From the NCBI GenBank assembly GCA_963764585.1, contig CAVXTB010000001.1, forward strand, positions 248,001 through 312,000: DNA of 64,000 nt. Direction: 5' to 3'. Shown here piece after piece: positions 44,959-53,007 of the stretch. The translations under genes were made by a program, and so were the position numbers. The notes beneath the pieces were generated by a model. That model had not been told where the DNA came from. It ran no database searches and saw only the letters and a list, made by a program, of their open reading frames with translations. The first letter of the stretch is position 1; every line of letters starts with the position of its first letter. Source of the DNA: JAOPZW01 sp963764585 (GTDB taxonomy: Bacteria; Actinomycetota; Thermoleophilia; Solirubrobacterales; Solirubrobacteraceae).

Positions 44959-44981
44959 AGGGCCCGCACCAGGCGGACCCT
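44959..44981. terminator. Bidirectional hairpin between rhodanese and cold-shock genes
   Basis: AGGGCCCGC pairs with GCGGACCCT (one mismatch) across a 5-base loop, 8 bases after the rhodanese stop and 30 bases beyond the cspA stop. Confidence 0.65.
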
Positions 44982-45010
44982 CCGAGAAAGATCAGGTCGG
45001 CGTCGACGGC

Positions 45011-45214
45011 CTAGATCTTGGTGACGTTGACCGCCTTGGGGCCCTTGTCGCCGGCCTCCTCCTCATAGGAGACGCGCGCGCCCTCGGGCAGCGAGCGGTA
45101 GCCGTCGCTGTTGATGCCCGTGTGATGGACGAAGAGGTCGCGGCTGCCCTCGTCGGGCGTGATGAAGCCGAAGCCCTTGTCGTCGCTGAACCACTTCACG
45201 GTGCCGGTAGGCAT
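45011..45214 (-). CDS. cspA: Cold-shock protein (CspA family)
   Basis: 67 residues, the standard length. MPTGTVKWFSDDKGFGFITPDEGSRDLFVHH contains RNP1 (KGFGFI) and RNP2 (LFVHH), the nucleic-acid-binding surface of an OB-fold RNA chaperone. The strong ribosome site GGAGGAAAGG fixes the ATG at 45214. About 200 non-coding bases separate it from the divergent cupin gene; part of this is probably a long 5' leader as in other csp genes, but I see no specific conserved element. Confidence 0.95.
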   Translation of the reverse strand: MPTGTVKWFSDDKGFGFITPDEGSRDLFVHHTGINSDGYRSLPEGARVSYEEEAGDKGPKAVNVTKI

Positions 45215-45413
45215 TGCAGCCCTTTCCTCCGATGACTCTCGTGCTGCGTTTCGGAGGAAGCTGCTGCAACCTGGACCCGACGCCTGCACTTCTCGCCGGG
45301 GTACACCCCCGGCCTAACGCGGAGCAAACTAGCACGTAGCGGGCACAGAATCCTGTTCTCAGCCGGTGAATGTCCGCGCGACTTCACAGGCGCCGCGGAC
45401 GTAGAGTGACTGC

Positions 45414-45818
45414 ATGGACGACGTCACGACCGGCGAGGGCTGGGCCGTCACCGACCTCGCGAGCCTCGGCGAGGGCCCCGGCTTCCGCAAGATCCGCTCC
45501 ACGCTCGGGATCACCGCGTTCGGCATGAACGCGATCGTGCTGCCGCCCGGCATCGAGACCGGGCGCCACTTCCACGACCGCCAGCAGGAGGTCTACTTCC
45601 TGCACTCCGGGCGCGTCGAGATGGAGTTCGGCGACGGCGCGCGGCAGGTGCTCGAGGCCGGGGGCATCGCGCGCGTCGATCCGTCGACCGTGCGCATGGT
45701 GCGCAACGTCGGCGACGTCGACGCCGTCTACGTGGTCGTCGGCGGCGCCGACGGCTACGTCGGCCGCGACGGCCACGTGCCCGAGGGCGAGGAGGCGCGC
45801 TACCGCGCGACGTCGTGA
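45414..45818 (+). CDS. Cupin-domain protein
   Basis: 134 residues. GRHFHDRQQEVYFLHSGRVEMEFGD holds the first cupin motif (HxH...E) and DPSTVRMVRNVG the region of the second, whose His is replaced by Arg. One metal-binding barrel is likely, with function unknown. A TAGAGT box ends 6 bases before the ATG. It is the first gene of a coupled trio: cupin, inhibitor-like protein, threonine dehydratase. Confidence 0.85.
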   Translation: MDDVTTGEGWAVTDLASLGEGPGFRKIRSTLGITAFGMNAIVLPPGIETGRHFHDRQQEVYFLHSGRVEMEFGDGARQVLEAGGIARVDPSTVRMVRNVGDVDAVYVVVGGADGYVGRDGHVPEGEEARYRATS

Positions 45819-46207
45819 TCGCAGTGGCGGCCATCCTCGCGACGTTCGCGGCCACCGCGCCTGCGCCGGTCACGCTGACCGTGCGCTACACGGCCGGCTC
45901 GCAGGTCGAGCAGGTCGCCCACCTGCGCTGCCGTGGGGACAGCGCGCGCGCCGACGGCTTCCTGCGCACGAGCGCGAAGCCGGCGTGCCGGCGGGCGCGC
46001 AAGATCGCGTCGTTCCTGGACTCCCGGCCGAGCAGCAAGCGCGTGTGCACGCAGATCTACGGCGGGCCGCAGCGCGCGCGCATCACCGGCACGATCGGCC
46101 ATCGCCGGATCGACCGCCGCTTCAAGCGCACGAACGGCTGCGAGATCGCGGACTGGCAGTACGCCATTCCGGTCCTGCCGCGCGTGCACGCGGGCCTCAT
46201 GCCGTGA
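45815..46207 (+). CDS. Secreted subtilisin-inhibitor-like (SSI) protein
   Basis: 130 residues, GTG overlapping the cupin stop. A short hydrophobic start (IAVAAILATFAATAPAP) may be a signal peptide. LTVRYTAGSQ opens a domain with four cysteines (HLRCRG, PACRRA, RVCTQIYGGP, TNGCEIADW) whose order, and the ITGTI...FKRTNGCE ending, resemble Streptomyces subtilisin inhibitor folds. I infer a protease-inhibitor-like domain; the reactive loop cannot be checked by eye. It is coupled to the dehydratase by GTGA. Confidence 0.65.
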   Translation: MIAVAAILATFAATAPAPVTLTVRYTAGSQVEQVAHLRCRGDSARADGFLRTSAKPACRRARKIASFLDSRPSSKRVCTQIYGGPQRARITGTIGHRRIDRRFKRTNGCEIADWQYAIPVLPRVHAGLMP

Positions 46208-47166
46208 CGGCGACCACCGCGCTGCCGATCTCGATGGACGACGTGCACGCGGCCGCCGCGCGGATCGCCGGCGTCGCGCACCGCACGCCGATCCTGCGCT
46301 CGCGCACGCTCGACGCGCGGGCTGGCGCGCCGGTCGCCCTGAAGGCCGAGAACCTCCAGCGCGCGGGCGCGTTCAAGTTCCGCGGCGCCTTCAACGCGGT
46401 CGCCGCCCTGCGCCCCGACGGCGTGTGCTCGGTGTCGTCGGGCAACCACGCGCAGGCGCTGGCGCTCGCCGCGCGCGAGCACGGGGCGCGGGCGACGATC
46501 CTCATGCCGCGTGACGCGCCCGCGTCCAAGCGCGCGGCGACCGAGGGCTACGGCGCCGAGGTGGTCGAGTTCGACCGCTACGCCGACGACCGCGACGCGC
46601 TCGCGCTGGCGCTCGCCGCCGAGCGCGGGCTCACGCTCGTGCACCCCTACGACGAGCCGCTGGTCATGGCCGGCCAGGGCACGGTCGCGCTCGAGCTGGC
46701 CAGCGACGTCGAGGACCTCGACGCCGTGGTCGTCCCGGTCGGCGGCGGCGGCCTGATCGCGGGCGTCGCGACGGCGATCAAGGCCCTGCAGCCGCAGGCG
46801 CGCGTCGTCGGCGTCGAGCCCGAGGCCGGCGACGACGTCGCCCGATCGCTGCGTGCCGGCGAGCGCATCGCGGTGCCCGTGCCGCGGACGATCGCCGACG
46901 GCCAGATGGTCACCACGGCGGGCGAGCGCCCCTGGGAGGTCATCCGCGCGCTCGTCGACGACGTCGTCACCGTCTCGGACGCCGAGATCGTCGACGCGAT
47001 GCGCCTGCTCTTCGAGCGCGTGAAGGTCGTCGCCGAGCCCAGCGGCGCCAGCGCGCTCGCCGCGCTGCTGGCCGGGCGCGTCGCGCTGCGCGGCGGGCCG
47101 GTCGGCGTCGTGATCAGCGGCGGCAACGTCGACGCCACGCGCTTCGCCGCCCTCACCGCGGCTTGA
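46204..47166 (+). CDS. Threonine/serine dehydratase
   Basis: 320 residues, GTG start. RTPILRSRTLDARAGAPVALKAENLQ, the PLP lysine in GAFKFRGAFNA, SSGNHAQALA, and PVGGGGLIAGVA are fold II PLP motifs of catabolic or biosynthetic threonine dehydratase. There is no C-terminal ACT regulatory domain, so it is the short catabolic (TdcB/serine racemase-like) form. It deaminates Thr or Ser to 2-oxo acids. Confidence 0.9.
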   Translation: MTATTALPISMDDVHAAAARIAGVAHRTPILRSRTLDARAGAPVALKAENLQRAGAFKFRGAFNAVAALRPDGVCSVSSGNHAQALALAAREHGARATILMPRDAPASKRAATEGYGAEVVEFDRYADDRDALALALAAERGLTLVHPYDEPLVMAGQGTVALELASDVEDLDAVVVPVGGGGLIAGVATAIKALQPQARVVGVEPEAGDDVARSLRAGERIAVPVPRTIADGQMVTTAGERPWEVIRALVDDVVTVSDAEIVDAMRLLFERVKVVAEPSGASALAALLAGRVALRGGPVGVVISGGNVDATRFAALTAA

Positions 47167-47216
47167 TACGAGATTCGCCGAGGCGGTAGCGGGCGTGGGG
47201 TACCTTGCCCGGCCCC

Positions 47217-48320
47217 ATGCCGCTTCCGGCCAGCTCAACACGCCTGCCCGCAGCCGCGCTCCTCGCGTGCGCGCTGCTCGCCGCGCCCGCGCGCGCGCAG
47301 GCCCCCGCGCCGACCCCGGTTGCGCCCGTCGACAGCACCAAGGTCCAGACGGGAGCGCCGGTCACCTTCACCGCCCGCGGGCAGGGCGCGCTCGTCGTGC
47401 GCGTCTCGGCGTCGCCCGCGCCGGTCGACGCGTGCGGCGCGATCGGCGCGGACGGCGGCCGCTTCGACGGCAGCCCATTGCCGACCGACCCGACGCTCGT
47501 GCAGTTCACCGCCGCCGCCGGGCTCGCCGCGGGCGAGTGGTTCTGGCAGGTCGGCAGCGCCGCCGATTGCACCGCCGGCCCTGTGCGGCGCATCGTCGCC
47601 GACGGCACCGCGGCCGCCAAGCCGGCGGCGCCCGCGCAGCCGGCCACGACGCGCACGCCGAAGCTCGCGCGCGCCGCCATCCCGCAGCGGATCGGCACGA
47701 GCAACCACGCGCTGTTCGTCCTGGCCGTCGGCAAGGGCTCGCCGGCGGTGTCGCGCAGCCGCCTCGTCGCGCTCGTGCGCAACAGCGCCACGCGCTGGCG
47801 GCTCGACGCGCGCGGCCCGGCCGATCGCGTCCCGCGGCTGGGCGACGGGCACTCCGACGTCGGCTTCGCCGGCGCGCTCGTTTCGGCGGGCGCGCTGGCC
47901 ACCACGACGCTGCTGCGCCAGCACTACGTGCGCGTGCGCCGGGTCTGCTCGGCGGGCAGCTGCCGCACCGCGCGCACACCGGCCGGCACGCGCGTCGTCG
48001 AGCGCGACCTCGCGCTGCGGCCCGATCTGCCGTGGGCGGCCGGGCCGGCCTATCCGACGGCCGACCAGATCGACCTCGAGACCGTGCTGCTGCACGAGCT
48101 GGGCCACTACGCGGGCAACCTGCGCCACACGCCCGTGGGCTGCCACAACACGCCGATGGTCAAGGCCCTCGGTCCGGGCGAGTGGTGGCGCTCGCCGACC
48201 GACTGGCACTACGACGCCTGCGCCGGTGGGCGCGCTCGCGCCGCGAGCCTGGCGGTCTGGCCGCGCCCGGCGCTGGCCGTGACCGAGCGCGTGGTCGAGC
48301 GGACGGTGATCGTCCACTAG
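47217..48320 (+). CDS. Secreted putative zinc metalloprotease
   Basis: 367 residues from the ATG at 47217. A signal peptide (cut near ARA-QA) and Ala/Pro linker lead to a middle domain and a zincin-like region with His293-Glu294-Leu-Gly-His297 in LLHELGHYAGNLRH. This resembles metzincins, but the third His is one residue further than in HExxHxxGxxH. NTPMV downstream could be a Met-turn. Substrate unknown. The preceding TACCTT box is 10 bases before the ATG. Confidence 0.75.
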   Translation: MPLPASSTRLPAAALLACALLAAPARAQAPAPTPVAPVDSTKVQTGAPVTFTARGQGALVVRVSASPAPVDACGAIGADGGRFDGSPLPTDPTLVQFTAAAGLAAGEWFWQVGSAADCTAGPVRRIVADGTAAAKPAAPAQPATTRTPKLARAAIPQRIGTSNHALFVLAVGKGSPAVSRSRLVALVRNSATRWRLDARGPADRVPRLGDGHSDVGFAGALVSAGALATTTLLRQHYVRVRRVCSAGSCRTARTPAGTRVVERDLALRPDLPWAAGPAYPTADQIDLETVLLHELGHYAGNLRHTPVGCHNTPMVKALGPGEWWRSPTDWHYDACAGGRARAASLAVWPRPALAVTERVVERTVIVH

Positions 48321-48331
48321 CGTGGGCGGCG

Positions 48332-49624
48332 ATGGACGCCGCCCTGCCGCCCGGGCCGCGCGAGCCGGCCGCGCTGCAGACCCTGGAATGGGTCGCTCGG
48401 CCGACCGCGTTCCTGCGGCGCTGCGCCGCCGCCCACGGCGAGGCGTTCACGATCCGCCTCGCCTTCGACGACGCGCCGCTCGTGCTCGTGTGGCACCCGG
48501 ACGCCGTGCGCGCCGTGTACGCCGCGAGCCCGGAGGTCGCGCGCCGCGGCGCCAGTCCCGGCCCGCTGCGCCCGGTGGCCGGGCCGCGCTCGATCCTCTT
48601 CGCCGACGGCGAGCCGCACCTGCGCATCCGGCGGCTGATGCTGCCGGCCTTCCACGGCGAGCGCATCGCGGGCTATCGCGAGGTCGTCCGCGAGGTCGCC
48701 ATCGATCACGTCGCCGCCTGGCCGCGCGGCCGGCCGGTCGAGGCGCTGCGCCTCATGCAGGAGCTGACGCTCGAGGTGATCCTGCTCGCGGTGTTCGGCA
48801 CCGACGACCCGCGCCTGGCCGCCGACATCCGGGCGACGCTCGGCGTCGCGGGCTCGCTGCCGCGCGCCGTGGCGATGTCGCTGGCCCAGCGCGACCTCGG
48901 CCCGTACAGCCCGTGGGGCGCGTTCGTGCGGCGCATGGCGGTCGTCGACGAGCAGCTCATGGCGCTCATCGCGCGCCGGCGCGCCGCGGGGGCCGGCGGT
49001 GACGACGTCCTCGCCCAGCTCCTGGCGGCCGGACTGGACGACGGCGAGCTGCGCGACCACCTCGTCACGCTGCTGGCCGCCGGGCACGAGACGACCGCGG
49101 GCTCGCTCGCGTGGGCCGTCGAGCGCCTCGCCCGCGCGCCGGCCGCGCTCGCACGCGTGCGCGACGGCGACGAGGCGTGGATCGACGCGGTCGTCAAGGA
49201 GACGCTGCGCATCCGCCCGGTGCTGACCGTCGCCCCGCGCAAGCTCGCCGCGCCGCTGCGCGTCGACGGCCTGGAGCTCCCGGCCGGCGTGCACGTGGCG
49301 CCGTGCATCTACCTCGTCCATCGCCGCGAGGACCTCTACCCCGACGCGGCGGCGTGGCGCCCGGAGCGCTGGCTGGGCGCCGGCGCGCCGGAGTCGTTCG
49401 CGTGGATCCCGTTCGGCGGCGGCGTGCGCCGCTGCCTCGGCGCCGCGTTCGCGACAATGGAGATGGCCGAGGTCCTGCGTGTCGTCGCGACCCGTCTGGA
49501 CCTGCGCCCGGCTGAGGGGCGCGGCGAGCGGATGCGCCGGCGCGGCGTGACGCTGCAGCCGGGCCGCGGCGCGCGCGTCGTGCTCAGCGACGCGCGGTCT
49601 TCTTCGCCGGCTTCTTCGTCGTGA
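48332..49624 (+). CDS. Cytochrome P450
   Basis: 430 residues. The I-helix oxygen-binding motif LLAAGHETTAGS, the K-helix ExxR in VVKETLRIRP and the heme-binding loop FGGGVRRCLGAAFA with Cys368 are all present. It hydroxylates an unknown hydrophobic substrate with electrons from ferredoxin partners not encoded nearby. A TAGCGT box ends 8 bases before the ATG. Its last 41 bases overlap the convergent protease gene. Confidence 0.94.
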   Translation: MDAALPPGPREPAALQTLEWVARPTAFLRRCAAAHGEAFTIRLAFDDAPLVLVWHPDAVRAVYAASPEVARRGASPGPLRPVAGPRSILFADGEPHLRIRRLMLPAFHGERIAGYREVVREVAIDHVAAWPRGRPVEALRLMQELTLEVILLAVFGTDDPRLAADIRATLGVAGSLPRAVAMSLAQRDLGPYSPWGAFVRRMAVVDEQLMALIARRRAAGAGGDDVLAQLLAAGLDDGELRDHLVTLLAAGHETTAGSLAWAVERLARAPAALARVRDGDEAWIDAVVKETLRIRPVLTVAPRKLAAPLRVDGLELPAGVHVAPCIYLVHRREDLYPDAAAWRPERWLGAGAPESFAWIPFGGGVRRCLGAAFATMEMAEVLRVVATRLDLRPAEGRGERMRRRGVTLQPGRGARVVLSDARSSSPASSS

Positions 49625-51146
49625 CCGTCTTGCGCGTGGGCAGCGCCTGGCGATGGCCGGCCCTATCGACCGCGACGAGCGTGAAGAGCTGCTTGCCGAC
49701 CGGCAGCTTGGAGGCCACCACCTGGAAGCGCGTGGCGCTGAGCGCCCTGACGCTCGGCTTGCCCGTCCTGTGCTTGCTGCACGCGACCTTGTGGCCGTTG
49801 CGCCGGCAGCTCGAGCGGTAGGTCGAGCGGACGGTCGCTTGCACCGTCTTGATTCCGGACGAGAAGCCGGCGTCGCGGACGGTGACGGTGAGCGTGCAGC
49901 GCGTCACGGTACAGCGGACCTTGGTGATGCGCGCGACGGGCGCGTAGAGGTCGAGGCTGGTCTGCGGCTGCTGCTGGGTCGGTGTCGGCGTGGGCGCCGA
50001 CACCGGCGCCGCGATGACCCCGGTGGCGGCGCTCTTGCCGACGGCCGTCCCGCCGGAGTTCGTGGCCGTCACGTCGCAGCGCAGCGTCGTGCCGGCGTCC
50101 TGCGCAGCGACCGTGTAGGCGGGAGTCGCGCCGCTCGCAGCGACGCCCACGTCGGCGCCGCCGACCGAGCGCACGAACTGGTAGGTGAACACCGGCGACC
50201 CGCTCCAGTCCCCGGGCGAGCACGTCAGCTGCTGGCCGATCGCGGCCGTGCCGCTGAGCGTCGGCGTCGAGCGCAGCGCGGGCGCCGGCGGCGGGTTGGG
50301 CTGCAGCAGGAAGGTCTTGATCTCGGGGTAGGCGGTCTCGGTGTAGATGCCGGGGAACGTCGCGTTCGCGCACCCCACGCCCGACGAGACGATGCCGACG
50401 AGGCGGTCATCGGCCGTGGGCGCCGCCGCGTTGAGCCGCACGAGCGGCCCGCCGCTGTCGCCCTGGCAGGCGTCGCGCTGCCCTGGCACGCTGGCGCACA
50501 TCTGCCCTGCCTGGAGATCCACGATGAAGCTCGGATCGTTCTCGCAGTCGTTCTCGGTGTAGTAGTCGACCGATGCGCCGTGCAGCGTGTAGAACGACGG
50601 CCCGCCGTAGGACGCAGCGCCCCACCCGGTCACGAAGACGTCGTCGCCCGTCTGCAGCGCCTGCCAGTCGGCGTCCTCGATGATGCTCGTCGGCTGGATC
50701 GTGGAGCTGAGCTGCAGCGGCGCGGCGAGCGTCAGGACGGCCGCGTCGTTGGTCAGCGCGTGCGCGTCGTAGTTGGGCTCGAACGAGATCGCCGACACGT
50801 GGACGCGCTGCCCCGCGCCTTCGTCACGCAGGTCCGCGGTCCCGGCGAGGACGTCGATCTGGTCGGCATCGGCCGGCTGGCCGCTGCCGTCGGTGTCGAA
50901 GACGCAGTGCGCCGCGGTGATGACGTGCAGGCTGTCTCGGATCGAGCCGCCGCAGTACTGACCGCTCGGTGGATCGGCCGCGGCATCCGTGCCGGCAACG
51001 ACGAGCGCGACCTGGTAGGGGTGCTCGGCCATGGGCACTTCGCTGCCGCCGACGACGGCCTGGGCCGGCGCGCACCAAAGTACCGCGACAAGCGCGGCCG
51101 CAGGTGCGAGCACCCATCGCGGGCCCATCGACTTCCGTTTCGGCAT
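49584..51146 (-). CDS. Secreted trypsin-like serine protease (S1) with basic C-terminal domain
   Basis: About 520 residues. A signal peptide (to AQA, near residue 31) leads straight to VVGGSEVPMAEHPYQVAL, the neo-N-terminus of mature trypsins. The triad is His in ITAAHC, Asp in TNDAAVLTL and Ser in CQGDSGGPLV. A variable Ig-like domain (SGTAAIGQQLTCSPGDWSGS) and a basic tail with paired cysteines end in TTKKPAKKTARR. It lies convergent to the P450 gene with overlapping 3' ends. An inner ATG at 51128 is also possible. Confidence 0.9.
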   Translation of the reverse strand: MPKRKSMGPRWVLAPAAALVAVLWCAPAQAVVGGSEVPMAEHPYQVALVVAGTDAAADPPSGQYCGGSIRDSLHVITAAHCVFDTDGSGQPADADQIDVLAGTADLRDEGAGQRVHVSAISFEPNYDAHALTNDAAVLTLAAPLQLSSTIQPTSIIEDADWQALQTGDDVFVTGWGAASYGGPSFYTLHGASVDYYTENDCENDPSFIVDLQAGQMCASVPGQRDACQGDSGGPLVRLNAAAPTADDRLVGIVSSGVGCANATFPGIYTETAYPEIKTFLLQPNPPPAPALRSTPTLSGTAAIGQQLTCSPGDWSGSPVFTYQFVRSVGGADVGVAASGATPAYTVAAQDAGTTLRCDVTATNSGGTAVGKSAATGVIAAPVSAPTPTPTQQQPQTSLDLYAPVARITKVRCTVTRCTLTVTVRDAGFSSGIKTVQATVRSTYRSSCRRNGHKVACSKHRTGKPSVRALSATRFQVVASKLPVGKQLFTLVAVDRAGHRQALPTRKTVTTKKPAKKTARR

Positions 51147-51190
51147 CCTGAGTGGCCGCCTGAAGCGGCGAATCAACAACGAACAGGGTA

Positions 51191-51607
51191 GTGCGCGTGG
51201 ATGACCCGATGTGGATCTCTCGTGAGGTGGCGATCCCGCTGCGCGAGGTGACCCTGCGCGCGAGCCGGTCGTCGGGCCCCGGCGGCCAGCACGCCAACGT
51301 CACGGCGTCGCGCGTCGAGGCGAGCTTCGACGTCGCCGCGTCGAGTGCGCTGAGCGATGCCCAGAAGGCGCGCGTGATGGCGCGCTGCGGTCCGGTCGTG
51401 CGCGCGGTCGCGCAGGACGAGCGCAGCCAGTCGCGCAACCGCGAGCTCGCGCTGCAGCGCCTGCGCACGCGCCTCGCGCACGCGGTGGCGGTCCCGCGCG
51501 CGCGGCGGCCGACGAAGCCGACGGCCGCGTCGAAGGCGCGGCGGCTGGAGGCCAAGCGGCGCCAGTCCGACCGCAAGCGGGCGCGCCGGCGGCCGGTCGA
51601 CGAGTAG
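51191..51607 (+). CDS. arfB: ArfB-like peptidyl-tRNA hydrolase (release-factor GGQ domain)
   Basis: 138 residues. SRSSGPGGQHANVTASRVEASFDV is the GGQ catalytic loop of class I release factors; the tail (ASKARRLEAKRRQSDRKRARRR) is strongly basic, as needed for ArfB to enter the empty mRNA channel. It releases peptides from stalled ribosomes lacking a stop codon. Starts at GTG 51191, GTG 51197 and ATG 51209 are all possible; the catalytic domain is unaffected. Confidence 0.9.
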   Translation: MRVDDPMWISREVAIPLREVTLRASRSSGPGGQHANVTASRVEASFDVAASSALSDAQKARVMARCGPVVRAVAQDERSQSRNRELALQRLRTRLAHAVAVPRARRPTKPTAASKARRLEAKRRQSDRKRARRRPVDE

Positions 51608-51608
51608 C

Positions 51609-52358
51609 TCAGCCGACCGATCGCGCCAGCCGCACGGCCGCCTTGGCGCCCAGCGCGGTCTCGAGCCGGTACGTCACGCCGTCGCGCACCCACAGGACCG
51701 TGTTGCCGGCCAGGCGCGGCCGAAGCTGGTCGGGCAGGAACAGCGCGTGGCGGCCCTCGATGAACACCCCGTCCGCACCGTTGACGTCGACGCGCACGAT
51801 CCGCACGCGCGCGCCGACGAGCTTCTGGAGGAACGGCAGCTGGTCGCCGTCGATCTCGTCGAGCAGCGCGCCGACGCCGGCGGTGCCGGCGGGCAGCCCG
51901 GGCCGCGCGACGTAGACCAGCGAGACCTCGGCGGGGACGACAGCGTCGCCGGCGTAGATCGCGTCGGGGGCGCCGAGCGCGCGCACGGTCACCAGCGGAT
52001 GCCCGAGGTGCCGCTCGGCCTGCGCGGCCGTCACGCGCCGCCCGAGCGCGAGCCGGCGGGCGGTGGACAGGTCGGGCAGCCGGTCCACCCGCTTGACCGA
52101 CACCGATCCGATCCCGAGCCAGTCGCGCAGCGTCGCGCGGACGCCGGGCGAGGCGGCCAGCAGCGTGCCCAGCGCGAGGAGCAGGACGAGCACGACGACC
52201 AGCGCGGGCATCAGCCGCCGCGCCGGCCAGGCACGCCGGGCCGCTCGCACGGGCCGCGGCTCGGCGACGATCCGCGCCTGCACCGCGGCGGCGATGTCGG
52301 GGGTCGCGGGCCAGACGACGTCGTCGCGCAGCGCCAGCAGCTCACGCTCGAGGTCCAT
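51609..52358 (-). CDS. Putative membrane anti-sigma factor
   Basis: 249 residues, ATG overlapping the sigma stop (ATGA). A short cytoplasmic N-terminus (DLERELLALRDDVVWP, about 50 residues), one membrane helix (PALVVVLVLLLALGTLLAASP) and a long outside domain. No zinc motif is present. Coupling to the sigma gene and topology parallel the pair at 19882-21059, though the outer domains differ. The stop lies next to the convergent ArfB stop. Confidence 0.68.
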   Translation of the reverse strand: MDLERELLALRDDVVWPATPDIAAAVQARIVAEPRPVRAARRAWPARRLMPALVVVLVLLLALGTLLAASPGVRATLRDWLGIGSVSVKRVDRLPDLSTARRLALGRRVTAAQAERHLGHPLVTVRALGAPDAIYAGDAVVPAEVSLVYVARPGLPAGTAGVGALLDEIDGDQLPFLQKLVGARVRIVRVDVNGADGVFIEGRHALFLPDQLRPRLAGNTVLWVRDGVTYRLETALGAKAAVRLARSVG

Positions 52359-52930
52359 CAGGACGTCATCACCTCCTCCGCACCGACGATCTCGCGCAGG
52401 CGCGCGAGCGCCCGCGACGTGCGCGACTTCACCGTGCCGCGACGGCAGCCGAGCGCCGCCGCGGTCTCCTCCTCGGAGAGGTCGAGCAGGTAGCGGCAGG
52501 TGAGCACCGAGCGGTCGCGCTCGTCGAGCTCGCCGAGGGCGGCCAGCAGCGCGTCGCGGCGGGCGCTCGAGAGCACGAGCGCCTCCGGCGAGGGGCCGGC
52601 CGGGTCGCGCTCGGCCTGCTCCGCCGCCCGCAGCGCGAGCCCCGCGCGGCGGCCGGCGGCGCGGCGGCGGTTGCGCGCCTCGTTGGCGACGATCGCCAGC
52701 AGCCATGGCCGGAACGGCGCGCCGGTGCGAAAGCGCGGCAGCGCGCGCCACGCCTTGACGAAGCCCTCCTGCGCGGCGTCCTCGGCCTCGGCCGCGGACC
52801 CGCCGGCCAGGCAGGCGACGCGAAACGCGATGTCCTGGTGTGCGCGCACAAGGGCTCCATAGGCGACGGCGTCGCCTCCTCGTGCCCGCTCGACGAGCGC
52901 GGCTTCGCTGTCCGGTGGCCGGCCCACCAC
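52358..52930 (-). CDS. ECF-type RNA polymerase sigma factor
   Basis: 190 residues, GTG start. Region 2 (DAVAYGALVRAHQDIAFRVACLAGGSAAEAEDAAQEGFVKAW) and region 4 (LLDLSEEETAAALGCRRGTVKSRTSRALARLRE) are clear. Followed by a coupled one-TM gene. It is divergent from the second cyclase gene with 77 bases between, which may hold promoters for both. Confidence 0.93.
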   Translation of the reverse strand: MVGRPPDSEAALVERARGGDAVAYGALVRAHQDIAFRVACLAGGSAAEAEDAAQEGFVKAWRALPRFRTGAPFRPWLLAIVANEARNRRRAAGRRAGLALRAAEQAERDPAGPSPEALVLSSARRDALLAALGELDERDRSVLTCRYLLDLSEEETAAALGCRRGTVKSRTSRALARLREIVGAEEVMTS

Positions 52931-53007
52931 CGATAGCTGTACACCGCCGGCCGGAGCGACGTTCCCATCACTGGCGCGGCCGCCGCCGCGTGCGCGAGGA
53001 TGGCGCG

